A DNA stretch of 64,000 bases. Source: Amycolatopsis sp. NBC_01480 (GTDB lineage: Bacteria > Actinomycetota > Actinomycetes > Mycobacteriales > Pseudonocardiaceae). The DNA is taken from positions 5,518,001 to 5,582,000 of the forward strand of contig NZ_CP109442.1 in NCBI RefSeq assembly GCF_036227205.1. The letters run 5' to 3'. The notes beneath the pieces are model-generated. The model saw only the letters and a program-made list of their open reading frames with translations. It was not told the origin of the DNA and made no database searches. Both the position numbers and the translations under genes were made by a program. Positions 1 through 8,003 of the stretch are shown here, piece after piece; positions within the stretch are counted from its first letter, which is position 1, and each line of letters begins with the position of its first letter.

Positions 1-1
1 C

Positions 2-1087
2 GAGGACCTGAGGAAGGGGCGGTGGCGGCCGTTGCCGGCCCGGCGGGTGCTGATTCCCAAGCCCGGGACGGGTGAACGTCGTCCGCTGTCGATTCCTTCG
101 GTCCGGGACCGTGTCGTGCAGGCCGCGTTGAAGATCGTGCTCGAGCCGATCTTCGAGGCCGATTTTCTGCCGTGCAGCTTCGGGTTCCGCCCGAGACGGT
201 CGGCGCACGATGCCCTGCAGGTGCTCATTGACGAGTCGTGGCAGGGCAAGCGGTGGTTGGTCGAGACGGACATCGCTGAGTGCTTTTCGGCGATTCCGCA
301 TGAGAAGTTGATGCAAGTGATCGAGGAACGCGTCAGCGACCAGGGTGTCTTGAAGCTGCTGCGCGTGATGCTGCGCGCGGGAGTGATGGAGGACGGGGTG
401 GTGCGCCGTGAGGCGTCCGGAACCCCGCAGGGTGGTCCGGCATCACCGTTGCTGTGTAACGCATATCTGCACCGGTTGGACCGGGCATGGGATGCGGGCG
501 AGCACGGTGTGCTGGTGCGCTACTGCGATGACCTGGTGGTGATGTGCCAGTCACGGGAGCAGGCCGAGGCCGCGTTGTCGCGGTTGACGGTCTTGCTGGG
601 CGAGCTGGGGTTGGAACCCAAGGCCGCCAAGACCCGCATTGTGCATCTGGTCGAGGGGGGACAGGGGCTGGACTTCCTGGGCTTCCACAATCGGCTGGTG
701 CGCGGGCGGACTCCCCGGTCGGCGCATCTGATCTTCCTCGCTCGCTGGCCCGCACGTAAGGCGGTCCAGCATGCCCGGGATCGGATCCGGTCCATCACGG
801 CCCGGCCCCGGCTGCTGGTGCCGGTCGAGCAGATCGTGGATGAACTGAACGTGTTCCTCCGCGGCTGGGCGGGATATTTCCGTTACGGGAACTCCGCTTT
901 GGTGCTCGGCCAGATCAGGAACTATGCCCTGACCCGGCTCGCGTTGTGGTTGTCCAAACGGGGCAACCGCCGCCGGGCGTGGGGATGGGGCATGACCCAG
1001 GTTCTGTTGTCTCCGAACCATATGGGTCTGATCAGCCTCGATGGGATCGTCGTCCCGCCCAGGCCCTTCCGGGCCTGGAAACGCTGA
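2..1087 (+). CDS. group II intron reverse transcriptase/maturase, 5'-truncated by window edge
   Basis: Intron-encoded protein that splices its own intron and copies it into DNA during retrohoming. The frame is open from the first bases, so the N-terminus lies outside the window. Visible reverse transcriptase blocks in order: RPLSIPSVRDRVVQ, SFGFRPRRSAHDAL, the metal-binding VETDIAECFSAIPH, SGTPQGGPASPLL, and the catalytic YCDDLVV. The usual group II catalytic box is YADD; here Ala is Cys. After LDFLGF comes a maturase-type thumb ending in a group II maturase signature (VFLRGWAGYFRYGN). No C-terminal HNH endonuclease is seen. Domain V of the ribozyme follows 26 bases downstream, which confirms the assignment. 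Family certain; activity unknown. Confidence 0.93.
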   Translation, partial: EDLRKGRWRPLPARRVLIPKPGTGERRPLSIPSVRDRVVQAALKIVLEPIFEADFLPCSFGFRPRRSAHDALQVLIDESWQGKRWLVETDIAECFSAIPHEKLMQVIEERVSDQGVLKLLRVMLRAGVMEDGVVRREASGTPQGGPASPLLCNAYLHRLDRAWDAGEHGVLVRYCDDLVVMCQSREQAEAALSRLTVLLGELGLEPKAAKTRIVHLVEGGQGLDFLGFHNRLVRGRTPRSAHLIFLARWPARKAVQHARDRIRSITARPRLLVPVEQIVDELNVFLRGWAGYFRYGNSALVLGQIRNYALTRLALWLSKRGNRRRAWGWGMTQVLLSPNHMGLISLDGIVVPPRPFRAWKR

Positions 1088-1112
1088 ATGCCGCCGGTGA
1101 AGAACGTCGGTA

Positions 1113-1144
1113 AGCCGTGTGCGGGAGAACCGCATGCACGGTTT
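1113..1144 (+). ncRNA. group II intron domain V
   Basis: Begins with the catalytic AGC triad (1113-1115). AGCCGTG pairs with CACGGTT, a two-base bulge follows, then TGCGG pairs with CCGCA around a GAGA-type loop. This is the canonical ribozyme active-site hairpin, correctly placed just after the maturase gene. The exact 3' splice site was not fixed. Confidence 0.88.
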
Positions 1145-1277
1145 GACGGGCGGGAGCTGGAAACGGAGCGGACTGGCAACGGACACGAAGAAGAACGACC
1201 CGGCGGGAAACCCTCGGGCACCAACGGCTTCGTGACCTACCGCCAGACCCCGCCACCGCGCCAGCTCCCGACCCTCC

Positions 1278-2613
1278 CACTTCGTTAGGTTGGGTGGCGT
1301 CGTCGGTAGTGGCTGGTTTTGGCGCGGTATTGGTGGCGTCGGCGCCAGCGCGACCAGGCCCAGACATGAGCCTGGACGGGAAGTCGGTTCAGGTGTGCCA
1401 GGAGACGGCGGATTTCGGCGAGGGTGAGTGGCATGAGGCCGCTGCCAAGGCTTTTGGGGTGATTGCAGCGGCGACGGCGAGGTAGGTGTGAGCCAGCATG
1501 GCCAGAGTAACGTGTCGATACCAGGCGTCGTACCGGCGGACCTGGTAGTGGTCGAGACCGACTTCGTTTTTGGCGGTCTGAAAGCACTCCTCGATGGCCC
1601 AGCGGGCTCCCGCGACGCGAACGAGCTCGGCGTCGTCGGTGCCCTCCGGGCCGCAGCAGAGATAGTAGGCGAGCTCGGGTTCCTTGTCGGCAGCGGTGAT
1701 CTGACGTCGGATGAGCAGCCATCGGGTCCAGCCGGGCGGGGTGTGTTCGCCGGCGGGCAGCGACGCCACCGCCCAGTCGTAGAGTCGTGGTCCCTTCGCG
1801 CCGTCGCCGGCCGAGCGTCGTTTCCAGGCTTGTTCCGGGGCGTGCTCGGCGGCGTGGTCGGCGCGAGCGGAACCGGCAACAGCCGGGATGGTCTGGCTGC
1901 GAGGAACCGCGACTACATAACCGATCCCGTGCTGCTCCAGCCACGCCCGGAACTTCGAGTCCTGGCCGTAGGCCTCGTCAGCCGCCACCCAGGATGCGGG
2001 AACGCCAGCATCGAGTGCTCGGGCGAGCATGGTCGTGGCCAGCACCGCTTTCGTGGCGAATTCGACCTTGTCAGCAACGGCGGCGTCGCGACACCGGGGA
2101 CGATCGGCAATCCAGGACTTCGGAAGATACAGCTCACGGTCGATCAGCGTCCTGCCCCGCCCGGAGGCATAGGCCAGGAACACACCCAGCTGGCAGTTCT
2201 CGACCCGCCCGGCCGTGCCGGAATACTGCCGCTGCACACCCGCGGACTTGCTGCCCTTCTTCAGAAACCCGGTTTCGTCAACGATCAACACACCATCCCG
2301 CTCGCCCAGGTGTCGCGCCGCATAGGCCCGGACATCATCGCGGACACCGTCGGCGTCCCAGCTGGCCGCGTTCAGCAGCCGCTGCATCCCATCCGGCGTC
2401 GCGTCGCCGGCCACCTCGGCCAGCGTCCACCCGTTCTTGCCCGCCAGCGGCGCCAGCAGCCCTCGCACATACGCCCGCGCACGCCGACGCGGTTCAGCCC
2501 GTAAGAACCGGCCAGCCACCAGCGCAAACAAGTCATCCAAGCCGGCCGCCCACGCCTCAACACTTCGTCCACGATCACAAGACCGGCAGGCTACACCTAC
2601 CGATAACGAAGTG
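1278..2613 (-). mobile_element. IS701-family insertion sequence
   Basis: Bounded by a perfect 10-base inverted repeat CACTTCGTTA (1278-1287) / TAACGAAGTG (2604-2613), with imperfect pairing further in. It holds one DDE transposase on the minus strand. No convincing target duplication is visible at these borders. The left end lies about 130 bases after domain V of the group II intron, so it probably cut the 3' exon or intron tail. Confidence 0.75.
1285..2540 (-). pseudogene. IS701-family transposase, C-terminal frameshift
   Basis: DDE transposase that would cut and paste its element. Reading from 2540, the frame shows IS701 marks: VDETGFLKKG with the first Asp, ADEAYGQD with the second Asp, and WAIEECFQTAKNEVGLDHYQ with the Glu. 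The family C-terminus (LTLAEIRRLLAHL ... RWRRRHQ) is not in this frame; it lies in the other minus frame, ending at 1285. The two frames meet near 1440-1465, where there is a TTTTGGGG run, so one indel breaks the gene or reflects a sequencing error. The frame stays open upstream of the listed TTG start, so the true start may be further out. Confidence 0.85.
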
Positions 2614-2627
2614 CGGCTGGAGTACTA

Positions 2628-2766
2628 GTCGACGAGTTTGCCGGCGTAGCCGGAGTCGGCCCAGACCAGCCGGAGCTGGGGAAACAGGTGCGCAAGGCCC
2701 AGGGCAGGGTCGGGCGCTGTGACGGTCCTGCACGCCGGCGGCGGTGACCAGCACTGCCAGTAGCAG
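2628..2766 (-). pseudogene. IS5-family transposase remnant (middle part)
   Basis: Short stretch on the minus strand reading LLLAVLVTAAGVQDR and, in a shifted frame, LRLVWADSGYAGKLVD. These are the blocks around the second catalytic Asp of IS5-family DDE transposases. Both ends of the gene and its inverted repeats are missing, so this is debris between the IS701 right end and the regulator fragment at 2776. Confidence 0.7.
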
Positions 2767-2775
2767 CTGGTTCGG

Positions 2776-3195
2776 TCACCTTTGCTCGTGCCGGAAGCCC
2801 TTCCTCATGTCCGCTCGACACGCCGCACACGAGCAGGATCGTCGACTTTCGCCAGGCCCACCGCTGGCCGGTCCGATGAGCCGGTTGACCCGCCCAGGCT
2901 GTGCTATCGCGTGGCCGGTCAGGATGCACAGGTGCTCGTACTCGGCCGGCGACAAGGCCAGCGCACCGGCCATCGACTTCGACACCCGGAGCGACGGACG
3001 GCTTCGGCCTTGCTCGAGGCGTCTGATGTAGTCCGTCGACATGTCGCTCAACTCGGCCAGCTCTTCGCGTCTCAGGCCAGGGGTGCGGCGCACACCCTCC
3101 CCGCCGCTGGAATCGACGTCTGCGGGTGGGATGCGGCCACGCCACTCGCGAAGCAACGTGCCGAACTGGCGAAGCTCGTTCACGAGGTCGATCAT
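2776..3195 (-). pseudogene. XRE/MmyB-like transcriptional regulator, C-terminally truncated
   Basis: N-terminal helix-turn-helix of the XRE type: RTPGLRREELAELSDMSTDY followed by RRLEQGRSRPS, then LSPAEYEHLCILTGHA, which leads into the MmyB-like ligand-binding domain of these regulators. Relatives are about 270-290 residues; this frame ends at 139, and the last 40 residues (ESRRSCSCAACRADMRKG) no longer resemble the family. The break coincides with the IS5 relic at 2628-2766, so element activity probably removed the C-terminus. DNA binding could survive, but ligand sensing should not. MmyB-type regulators often sit beside and control small oxidoreductase or SnoaL-like genes; one lies just upstream at 3294. 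Confidence 0.75.
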
Positions 3196-3293
3196 ACCGA
3201 CGAGATCATCCGTGCCCCTCGCCTGCGTTCGACCTTGAACCGGCCGAGGCCGCCTTGCCGCGTCACGGATGCAGGATTCTCATCCCGTTTCGA

Positions 3294-3689
3294 TCAAGCG
3301 GAAGCGAAGAGATCGCCGTCGCCGTCTTCGGCCTGCCGCGCGACCTCGATCATGCGGTCGATCTTGCCGTCTTCGATCCGCGCGAACAGGTGGGATTCGA
3401 AAGTGGCGGCCTGTCCTCCGTCCTGGACCATCGTGAACAGGTAGCGTCCCGCGAACCCTGTCGCTGTCGCGGACTGCTCCAGGACCTGCAGCTCGCCTCC
3501 ACCGGTGACCATCCGGCGCATTTCGCGCACGTGCGGGATGTACTGGTCGCGGTCGTACACCCGTCCGTTGATGCGCTGAACGAAACCAGGTGTGACCAGC
3601 CGGTCGAGAGTCTTTTCCAGGGGCTCGTCATTTTCATTTCCGTAGAGCAGTTCGGTCAACGCAGCGGGAAGGTCGAATGCTTCGGTCAT
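3294..3689 (-). CDS. SnoaL-like / NTF2-family protein
   Basis: 131-residue protein with the cone-shaped SnoaL/NTF2 fold pattern: N-terminal helices (LEKTLDRLVTPGFVQRINGR), then strands with FAGRYLFTMVQDGG and TFESHLFARIEDGKIDRMIE. The closing FARIEDGKIDR strand is typical. Family members are small isomerases, hydratases or binding proteins; no catalytic residue can be assigned. Start ATG at 3689, preceded by a purine-rich AAGAGAAAAG. Codirectional with the patatin gene upstream (193-base gap) and the XRE gene downstream. Two other SnoaL-like proteins occur in the window (27209, 40834). Confidence 0.8.
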   Translation of the reverse strand: MTEAFDLPAALTELLYGNENDEPLEKTLDRLVTPGFVQRINGRVYDRDQYIPHVREMRRMVTGGGELQVLEQSATATGFAGRYLFTMVQDGGQAATFESHLFARIEDGKIDRMIEVARQAEDGDGDLFASA

Positions 3690-3882
3690 CAGAGACTTTT
3701 CTCTTCTTTCGTGGACTTTGGCCGGGCTTGACAGTGCAAGCAGGCGGCCACCCGCGAGCGTCGCGCCGGCTCGACGCCATGATACCTGGAGTGATCACCG
3801 CGCAGCCAGTGCCTACGTGTACCCCCAGGTATCTGTTGGTCAACGGAGCCGAGCGTCATTCTCTGGATCCCTGCCATGACTA

Positions 3883-4770
3883 TCAGAGGTCCCAGGCAGC
3901 CCGGATCGCTGCCGCCTCACGTTCGGCCTGGCGCCTGCCGATGTGAAAAGCCCGGCCCGCGGTCTCCGGATCCATCATCTTCACCGGCGCCTCAAGATCA
4001 CCGAAGTCCGGGTCGACGGCCACCAGCCGCGTTTTTTCACGCAACTGGGCCACGTCGGCGTCCGCCTTGATCGTCGAAGCTGACCGATCACCGCCGGCCG
4101 CGTCACCCGGGGCCTCGAGCGGCAGGCAGGACACAACCACGACAACGTCGCTCGGAGGCGCCGCCGAGGCATTCAGGTGATCGACGATTCCGCCGTCCAT
4201 GTAGCGGTTCCCGTTGATCGTGACAGCAGGAAACAGCATCGGCACGACACAGCTGGCCGCGACCGCGTGCAGCAGCGGCACACCGGATTCTTCACCCCAC
4301 ACGACAAGCTCGCCGGTGCCGGTATCGATCGCCGTACAACGAAATCCAGCAGGCCACGCGACACCGTCGAGCGTTCCGAGCAGGCCGAGGTAGTCGTCTT
4401 CGGTGAGCGCGGTCGACGCTTCCCGCGCCGCAGAACCGATCGCCCGCAACGCTTGCCGCTGGTCAGCGGCGAAGACAGCTTGACGCGACACGTCCAGGAA
4501 GCTCTGCGAGCCCGCCCCCAAGCTGCCGAAATCGAGCTTCTTCCCCACCTCCGCCAAGACGGCGAGCGCGTCGGTGACGTCACGGCCGCAGGCCAGCATC
4601 GCACCGACCAGGGATCCCGCCGACGTACCCACGATCGCCGGCGCTTCCGCCAAGTCGACGCCGGCCTCACGCAGCCCGCCGAGCAGACCCGTCTGCCAAG
4701 CGACGCCGACGCTTCCGCCGCCGCCGAGAACGACCGCGCGGGCGGGTGAACCATCTCCTCGAAGAGTCAT
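3883..4770 (-). CDS. patatin-like phospholipase family protein (copy A)
   Basis: 295-residue serine lipid acyl hydrolase. The oxyanion loop is GGGGSVG at residues 16-22, the nucleophile elbow GTSAG has Ser at residue 50, and the second member of the Ser-Asp dyad lies in MDGGIVDH near residue 190. No signal peptide or membrane segment. The ATG overlaps by four bases the stop of an amidohydrolase remnant (4767-4871), the same gene order as copy B at 5299 behind an intact amidohydrolase. The two patatins are close paralogues over their full length, so this is a tandem duplicate. Substrate unknown; complete and probably functional. Confidence 0.88.
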   Translation of the reverse strand: MTLRGDGSPARAVVLGGGGSVGVAWQTGLLGGLREAGVDLAEAPAIVGTSAGSLVGAMLACGRDVTDALAVLAEVGKKLDFGSLGAGSQSFLDVSRQAVFAADQRQALRAIGSAAREASTALTEDDYLGLLGTLDGVAWPAGFRCTAIDTGTGELVVWGEESGVPLLHAVAASCVVPMLFPAVTINGNRYMDGGIVDHLNASAAPPSDVVVVVSCLPLEAPGDAAGGDRSASTIKADADVAQLREKTRLVAVDPDFGDLEAPVKMMDPETAGRAFHIGRRQAEREAAAIRAAWDL

Positions 4771-4871
4771 TGCTGTTCCTTCCGTGATGTGATGTCGATA
4801 CCGAAAAGGGAGCAGGCGTTGCCCGCGGTGAACTTGCCGCGGTCTTCGTCAGTCGGGAACTCGATCAGGCC
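4767..4871 (-). pseudogene. amidohydrolase C-terminal tail (duplicate remnant)
   Basis: About 34 codons reading EFPTDEDRGKFTAGNACSLF then GID, nearly identical to the last 25 residues of the intact amidohydrolase at 6229-7209 (EFPTDEDRAKFTAGNACSLF). The stop overlaps the start of patatin copy A. The rest of this copy is gone and replaced by element debris. Confidence 0.85.
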
Positions 4872-5183
4872 TGCACCTTCGCCGCTTCGGCCGGTTCGAG
4901 GAAGCTCGCCCCGCGGACCTCGCCGGCGGAGTCCAGCAGCGGGGTCGCGACGGGCGCGTCGAACTCGACCGACGTCCCCAGCCGGTCGGCCGGCTCGCCG
5001 GTGAACCGCGGTCATGTCTCGCCAGGCGATGCAGCACCGATACCGGTAGATGACCCCCTTCAACCATCGAGCGGGCATCGGAGAACGGTCGGCTCTGTTG
5101 CCGGTGCGGACCGGAAGCAGGTCCTCGATCAAGACCCACCGATCGTCTGAGAGCAAGTGAAACCGCGACGCGACCTGCAACAT
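4872..5183 (-). pseudogene. element debris: unidentified fragment plus IS5-family transposase N-terminus
   Basis: From 5183 leftward the minus strand reads SRFHLLSDDRWVLIEDLLPV, then blocks IYRYRC and IAWRDM in shifting frames. This is the N-terminal DNA-binding part of an IS5-family transposase. It then runs into a coding-like stretch that I do not recognise (EFDAPVATPLLDSAGEV, ASFLEPAEAAKVQ), which joins the amidohydrolase tail. Frames change at least twice, so nothing here is a working gene. Confidence 0.65.
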
Positions 5184-5220
5184 CCCAGCAATCAGTTGGA
5201 ACCTTTGTCAGACACGGCCG

Positions 5221-5311
5221 AGCCCGGTTCCAGTACGGTGAACGGGGCAATCCACACCGGCCGCGACGCTGCGATCACCTGCGCCACACCAACGTCGACT
5301 ACCGGCCCGGC
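5221..5311 (-). mobile_element. relic of the IS5-type element found intact at 13719
   Basis: Matches the transposase-start end of the complete element at 13719-14610: the minus strand encodes VIAASRPVWIAPFTVLEPG, against VITASRPEWIAPFTGLEPG in the intact copy. Inverted repeats are lost. The relic runs into the 3' end of patatin copy B and supplies its last codons and stop. Confidence 0.75.
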
Positions 5312-6204
5312 TCGACCGACGCGTCCCAAGCGGCCCGGAGCGCTGCCGCTTCGCGTTCTGCTTGGCGCTTGCCGATGTGGAGAGCCTGGGCGGCGATCTT
5401 CGGGTCCAGCATGTTCACCGGCGCCTCGAGGTCGCTGAAGTCGGGCGCCACGGCGACCAGCCGGGTGTTTTCACGCAACTGCGCCACTTCGGCGTCCGCC
5501 CTGATATCCGAAGCGGTCCGAGTGCTGTCGAATACGCCACCGGGAGAACCGAGGGGATGGCAGGACACGATCACGACAAGGTCGCTTGGCGGAGCCACCG
5601 TGGCGTTCAGGTGGTTGAGGAGGCCCCCGTCCATGTAACGGACTCCGTTTATGGTCACGGGCGGGAACAGCATCGGGACGACGCAACTGGCAGCGACCGC
5701 GGGCAGCAGTGGCACACCGGATTTCTCGTCCCACACGACGAATTCGCCGGTATCGGTGTTGACCGCCGTGCAGCGAAACCCGGCGGGCCAGACGACACCG
5801 TCGAGTGTACCGAGCAGGCCGAGGTAGTCGGCTTCGGTGAGCGCGGTCGTTGCCCGCTGTACTGCGGCACCGATCGCTCGGAGCGCTTGCTGCGGGTCGG
5901 CCGCGAGGGCGGCTTGGCGCGATGCGTTCCGAAAGCCTTCCGAACCCGCCGTCATGGTGTCGACGTCGACCTTCTGCCCGACTGCCGCGAGGATGGCCAG
6001 GGGGTCGGTGACGTCGCGACCGCTGGCCAGCAACGCGCCGACAAGGGCTCCGGCGGATGTTCCGACGATCGACGAGGCTGCCGACAAGTCGATACCGGCT
6101 TCACGCAGCCCGGCGAGCAGACCCGTCTGCCAAGCGACACCAACGGTGCCGCCACCGCCCAGAACGACACTGCGGGTGGGTGAGCCATTTCGCTGAGAAG
6201 TCAT
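5299..6204 (-). CDS. patatin-like phospholipase family protein (copy B)
   Basis: 301-residue paralogue of the protein at 3883-4770, with the same GGGGTVG oxyanion loop, GTSAG nucleophile elbow (Ser about residue 50) and MDGGLLNH block containing the catalytic Asp. Lies 24 bases after the amidohydrolase stop on the same strand, so the two are probably cotranscribed and controlled by the TetR at 7299. The last few residues (SVEPGR) are encoded by IS5-type relic sequence, so the natural C-terminus was replaced near residue 295; copy A ends about there. Cytoplasmic by sequence; substrate unknown. Confidence 0.87.
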   Translation of the reverse strand: MTSQRNGSPTRSVVLGGGGTVGVAWQTGLLAGLREAGIDLSAASSIVGTSAGALVGALLASGRDVTDPLAILAAVGQKVDVDTMTAGSEGFRNASRQAALAADPQQALRAIGAAVQRATTALTEADYLGLLGTLDGVVWPAGFRCTAVNTDTGEFVVWDEKSGVPLLPAVAASCVVPMLFPPVTINGVRYMDGGLLNHLNATVAPPSDLVVIVSCHPLGSPGGVFDSTRTASDIRADAEVAQLRENTRLVAVAPDFSDLEAPVNMLDPKIAAQALHIGKRQAEREAAALRAAWDASVEPGR

Positions 6205-6228
6205 TGCCGTTGTCCTTTTCTATGTCGT

Positions 6229-7209
6229 TCAGAGGTTGATACCGAAGAGGGAGCAGGCGTTGCCCGCGGTGAACTTGGCGCGGTCTTCGTCGGTCGGGAA
6301 CTCGGTGAGGAACTTCTCGATGTCCGCCTTGACCGGCCGCTGGAAGGGATAGTCGGTCGAGAACAACAGCCGGTCGGGCGTCGTGACCTCCAGGACATGA
6401 CGCAGCAGCGCGGGATCGAACATTCCGGAACTGGTGACGTGGATGTTGGAGCGGACGTAGTCCGACACCTTCCGGTCCAGCCCCGCGATGCTCGAGAGAC
6501 TGTCGGCGCGGTCAGTCCAGAACAACAACAGTTCGCCCCAGTGACCGAGCACCAGCTGCAGGTCGGGGTGGCGATCGAAGGTGCCGCGGACGATCAGGCG
6601 CAACGCGGCGAGCGCGGCCTCCAGGTGCCACCCCCAGCCGAACGTCGCCAAGGCCAGATCGGTCACCGGGTCGAAGCCGCTGTAGACGGCGTCGCGGACC
6701 GTGCGCGTGGGAATCTGCGGGTGGATGAAGATCGGCTGCCGCAGGGCCGCGGCGGTGGCGAACAGGTGGTCGTAGCGCGGGTCGTCAAGGGGCGTCTCGC
6801 CGGTCCGCCCGTAGACCATCGCTCCGACGAACCCGAGCCCGGCCGCGCGTTCGAGCTCCGCGACGGCGGCTGCCGGGTCTGCCATTGGCAGGGTGGAGAA
6901 GGCCCGCAGCCGCGTGGGGTGCCGGCCGACGGCCTCGGCGGCGATGTCGTTGGCCCGCCTGCTCAGCGTTCGTGCGTCCGCCGGCTCCAGCGGCTGTGTC
7001 CCGGGTGGCGCCAGCGAGAGGATCTGCAGGTCGACGCCCTGGGCGTCCATCGCCGCGATCCGGGCGTCGCCGATGTCGTGGAGGCGCTCGAGGTTGTCGC
7101 CCAGCCCGTCGAGCATGACGCTCGGGTCACCGCGGTCTTCCGGGAGTGCCTGCACCGCCGAGGTGAGCTCGGGCAGGTTCCAGTGTTCTTCGATCGCGAT
7201 GAGTGCCAC
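6229..7209 (-). CDS. amidohydrolase family protein (decarboxylase-like)
   Basis: 326 residues, metal-dependent TIM-barrel amidohydrolase of the ACMSD / dihydroxybenzoate decarboxylase type. Early EEHW replaces the HxH motif, as in resorcylate-type decarboxylases; later come FIHPQIP, LGHWGELLLFW and the catalytic FSTDYPF. I chose the GTG at 7209 because it places the first barrel strand (ALIAIEEHW) at the N-terminus and has GGGGA six bases upstream; the open frame extends further but overlaps the divergent TetR gene. Likely acts on an aromatic acid. First gene of an amidohydrolase-patatin pair facing TetR. Confidence 0.85.
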   Translation of the reverse strand: MALIAIEEHWNLPELTSAVQALPEDRGDPSVMLDGLGDNLERLHDIGDARIAAMDAQGVDLQILSLAPPGTQPLEPADARTLSRRANDIAAEAVGRHPTRLRAFSTLPMADPAAAVAELERAAGLGFVGAMVYGRTGETPLDDPRYDHLFATAAALRQPIFIHPQIPTRTVRDAVYSGFDPVTDLALATFGWGWHLEAALAALRLIVRGTFDRHPDLQLVLGHWGELLLFWTDRADSLSSIAGLDRKVSDYVRSNIHVTSSGMFDPALLRHVLEVTTPDRLLFSTDYPFQRPVKADIEKFLTEFPTDEDRAKFTAGNACSLFGINL

Positions 7210-7238
7210 GCCAGGTCCCCGATCCGCTGCGGGCAGCC

Positions 7239-7258
7239 CACTCAACCGCCGTTGAGTG
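7239..7258. promoter_or_regulatory. candidate TetR operator
   Basis: Perfect inverted repeat CACTCAAC-cgcc-GTTGAGTG in the 89-base gap between the divergent amidohydrolase and TetR genes. A related half-site, CGCTCAACG, lies about 15 bases further toward the TetR start. Position and symmetry fit autoregulation plus control of the amidohydrolase-patatin pair. Confidence 0.7.
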
Positions 7259-7298
7259 AGACTGTACACGAATCGCTCAACGACTGTAGAGTGAAGCG

Positions 7299-7838
7299 AT
7301 GACCGAGACCTCCCGCGACGCCAGACGCGCCCGTACCGCACAGCGGATCCTCGTCGCCGCACGGCAGGAGTTCGCGACCCGCGGCTTCGAGGGCGCGACG
7401 ATCCGGGGCATCGCCGGCGCGGCGGGCGTGGACGCTTCGCTGGTGATGCAGCACTACGGCTCGAAGGCGGCCCTGTTCACCGCCGCCGTTCAGCTGCCCA
7501 GCGACGACGTCGAGAGCGCCGCCGAGCACCTGCTGGAGGTCCTCGCCAACCGGCTGCGCGAACTGCCCCCGGAGACGAGCGCACTCGTCCGGTCCATGCT
7601 CACGGTGCCCGAAGCCGCCGACACGATGCGGTCCTACCTCGACGAACGCGTCGACAACCTCGCCAGGTCACTGAAGGGTGACGACGCCCACCTGCGCGCC
7701 CTGATCACCGTGAGCGGCATCCTCGGCCTGACGATCACGCAGCACTTCCTGAAGTTGCGCGCCTTCGACGACGCCTCCCACGAAGAGTTGCTGCGGGCCA
7801 CGCGCGGCTGGACCGAATATTTGTCCCGCGACTCGTAG
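7299..7838 (+). CDS. TetR family transcriptional regulator
   Basis: 179-residue repressor. The N-terminal helix-turn-helix spans about residues 12-55 (RILVAARQEFATRGFEGATI, GVDASLVMQHYGSKAALF); the MQHYGSK recognition helix end is typical of actinobacterial TetR proteins with the TetR_C_17-like ligand domain. The C-terminal part is helical without a recognisable ligand signature. Divergent from the amidohydrolase at 7209 with a palindromic operator between them, so the amidohydrolase-patatin unit is the likely target. No strong ribosome binding site is seen before the ATG. Confidence 0.88.
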   Translation: MTETSRDARRARTAQRILVAARQEFATRGFEGATIRGIAGAAGVDASLVMQHYGSKAALFTAAVQLPSDDVESAAEHLLEVLANRLRELPPETSALVRSMLTVPEAADTMRSYLDERVDNLARSLKGDDAHLRALITVSGILGLTITQHFLKLRAFDDASHEELLRATRGWTEYLSRDS

Positions 7839-8003
7839 GACCGGTCAGCAGCAGGCGATCATTGCCTGAGCCCGCGGCGATTCAGGCCACCTGGAAGTCC
7901 TTAGCCTGATTACGTCGGGAATCTTGAGATTGCCCGACCAATTTTTGCCAGATGTCGGTGTCGCGGAACAGCCACGGTACCCGAAGTGAACGGAGTGAAG
8001 TTG

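Noticed and set aside
551..1879. 442-codon minus-strand open frame
   Set aside because: Pro/Arg/Ser-rich translation without any domain; it runs opposite the reverse transcriptase and through the IS701 border, a GC-driven shadow.
1488..2504. 338-codon plus-strand open frame
   Set aside because: Exact complement of the IS701 transposase with no ribosome binding site.
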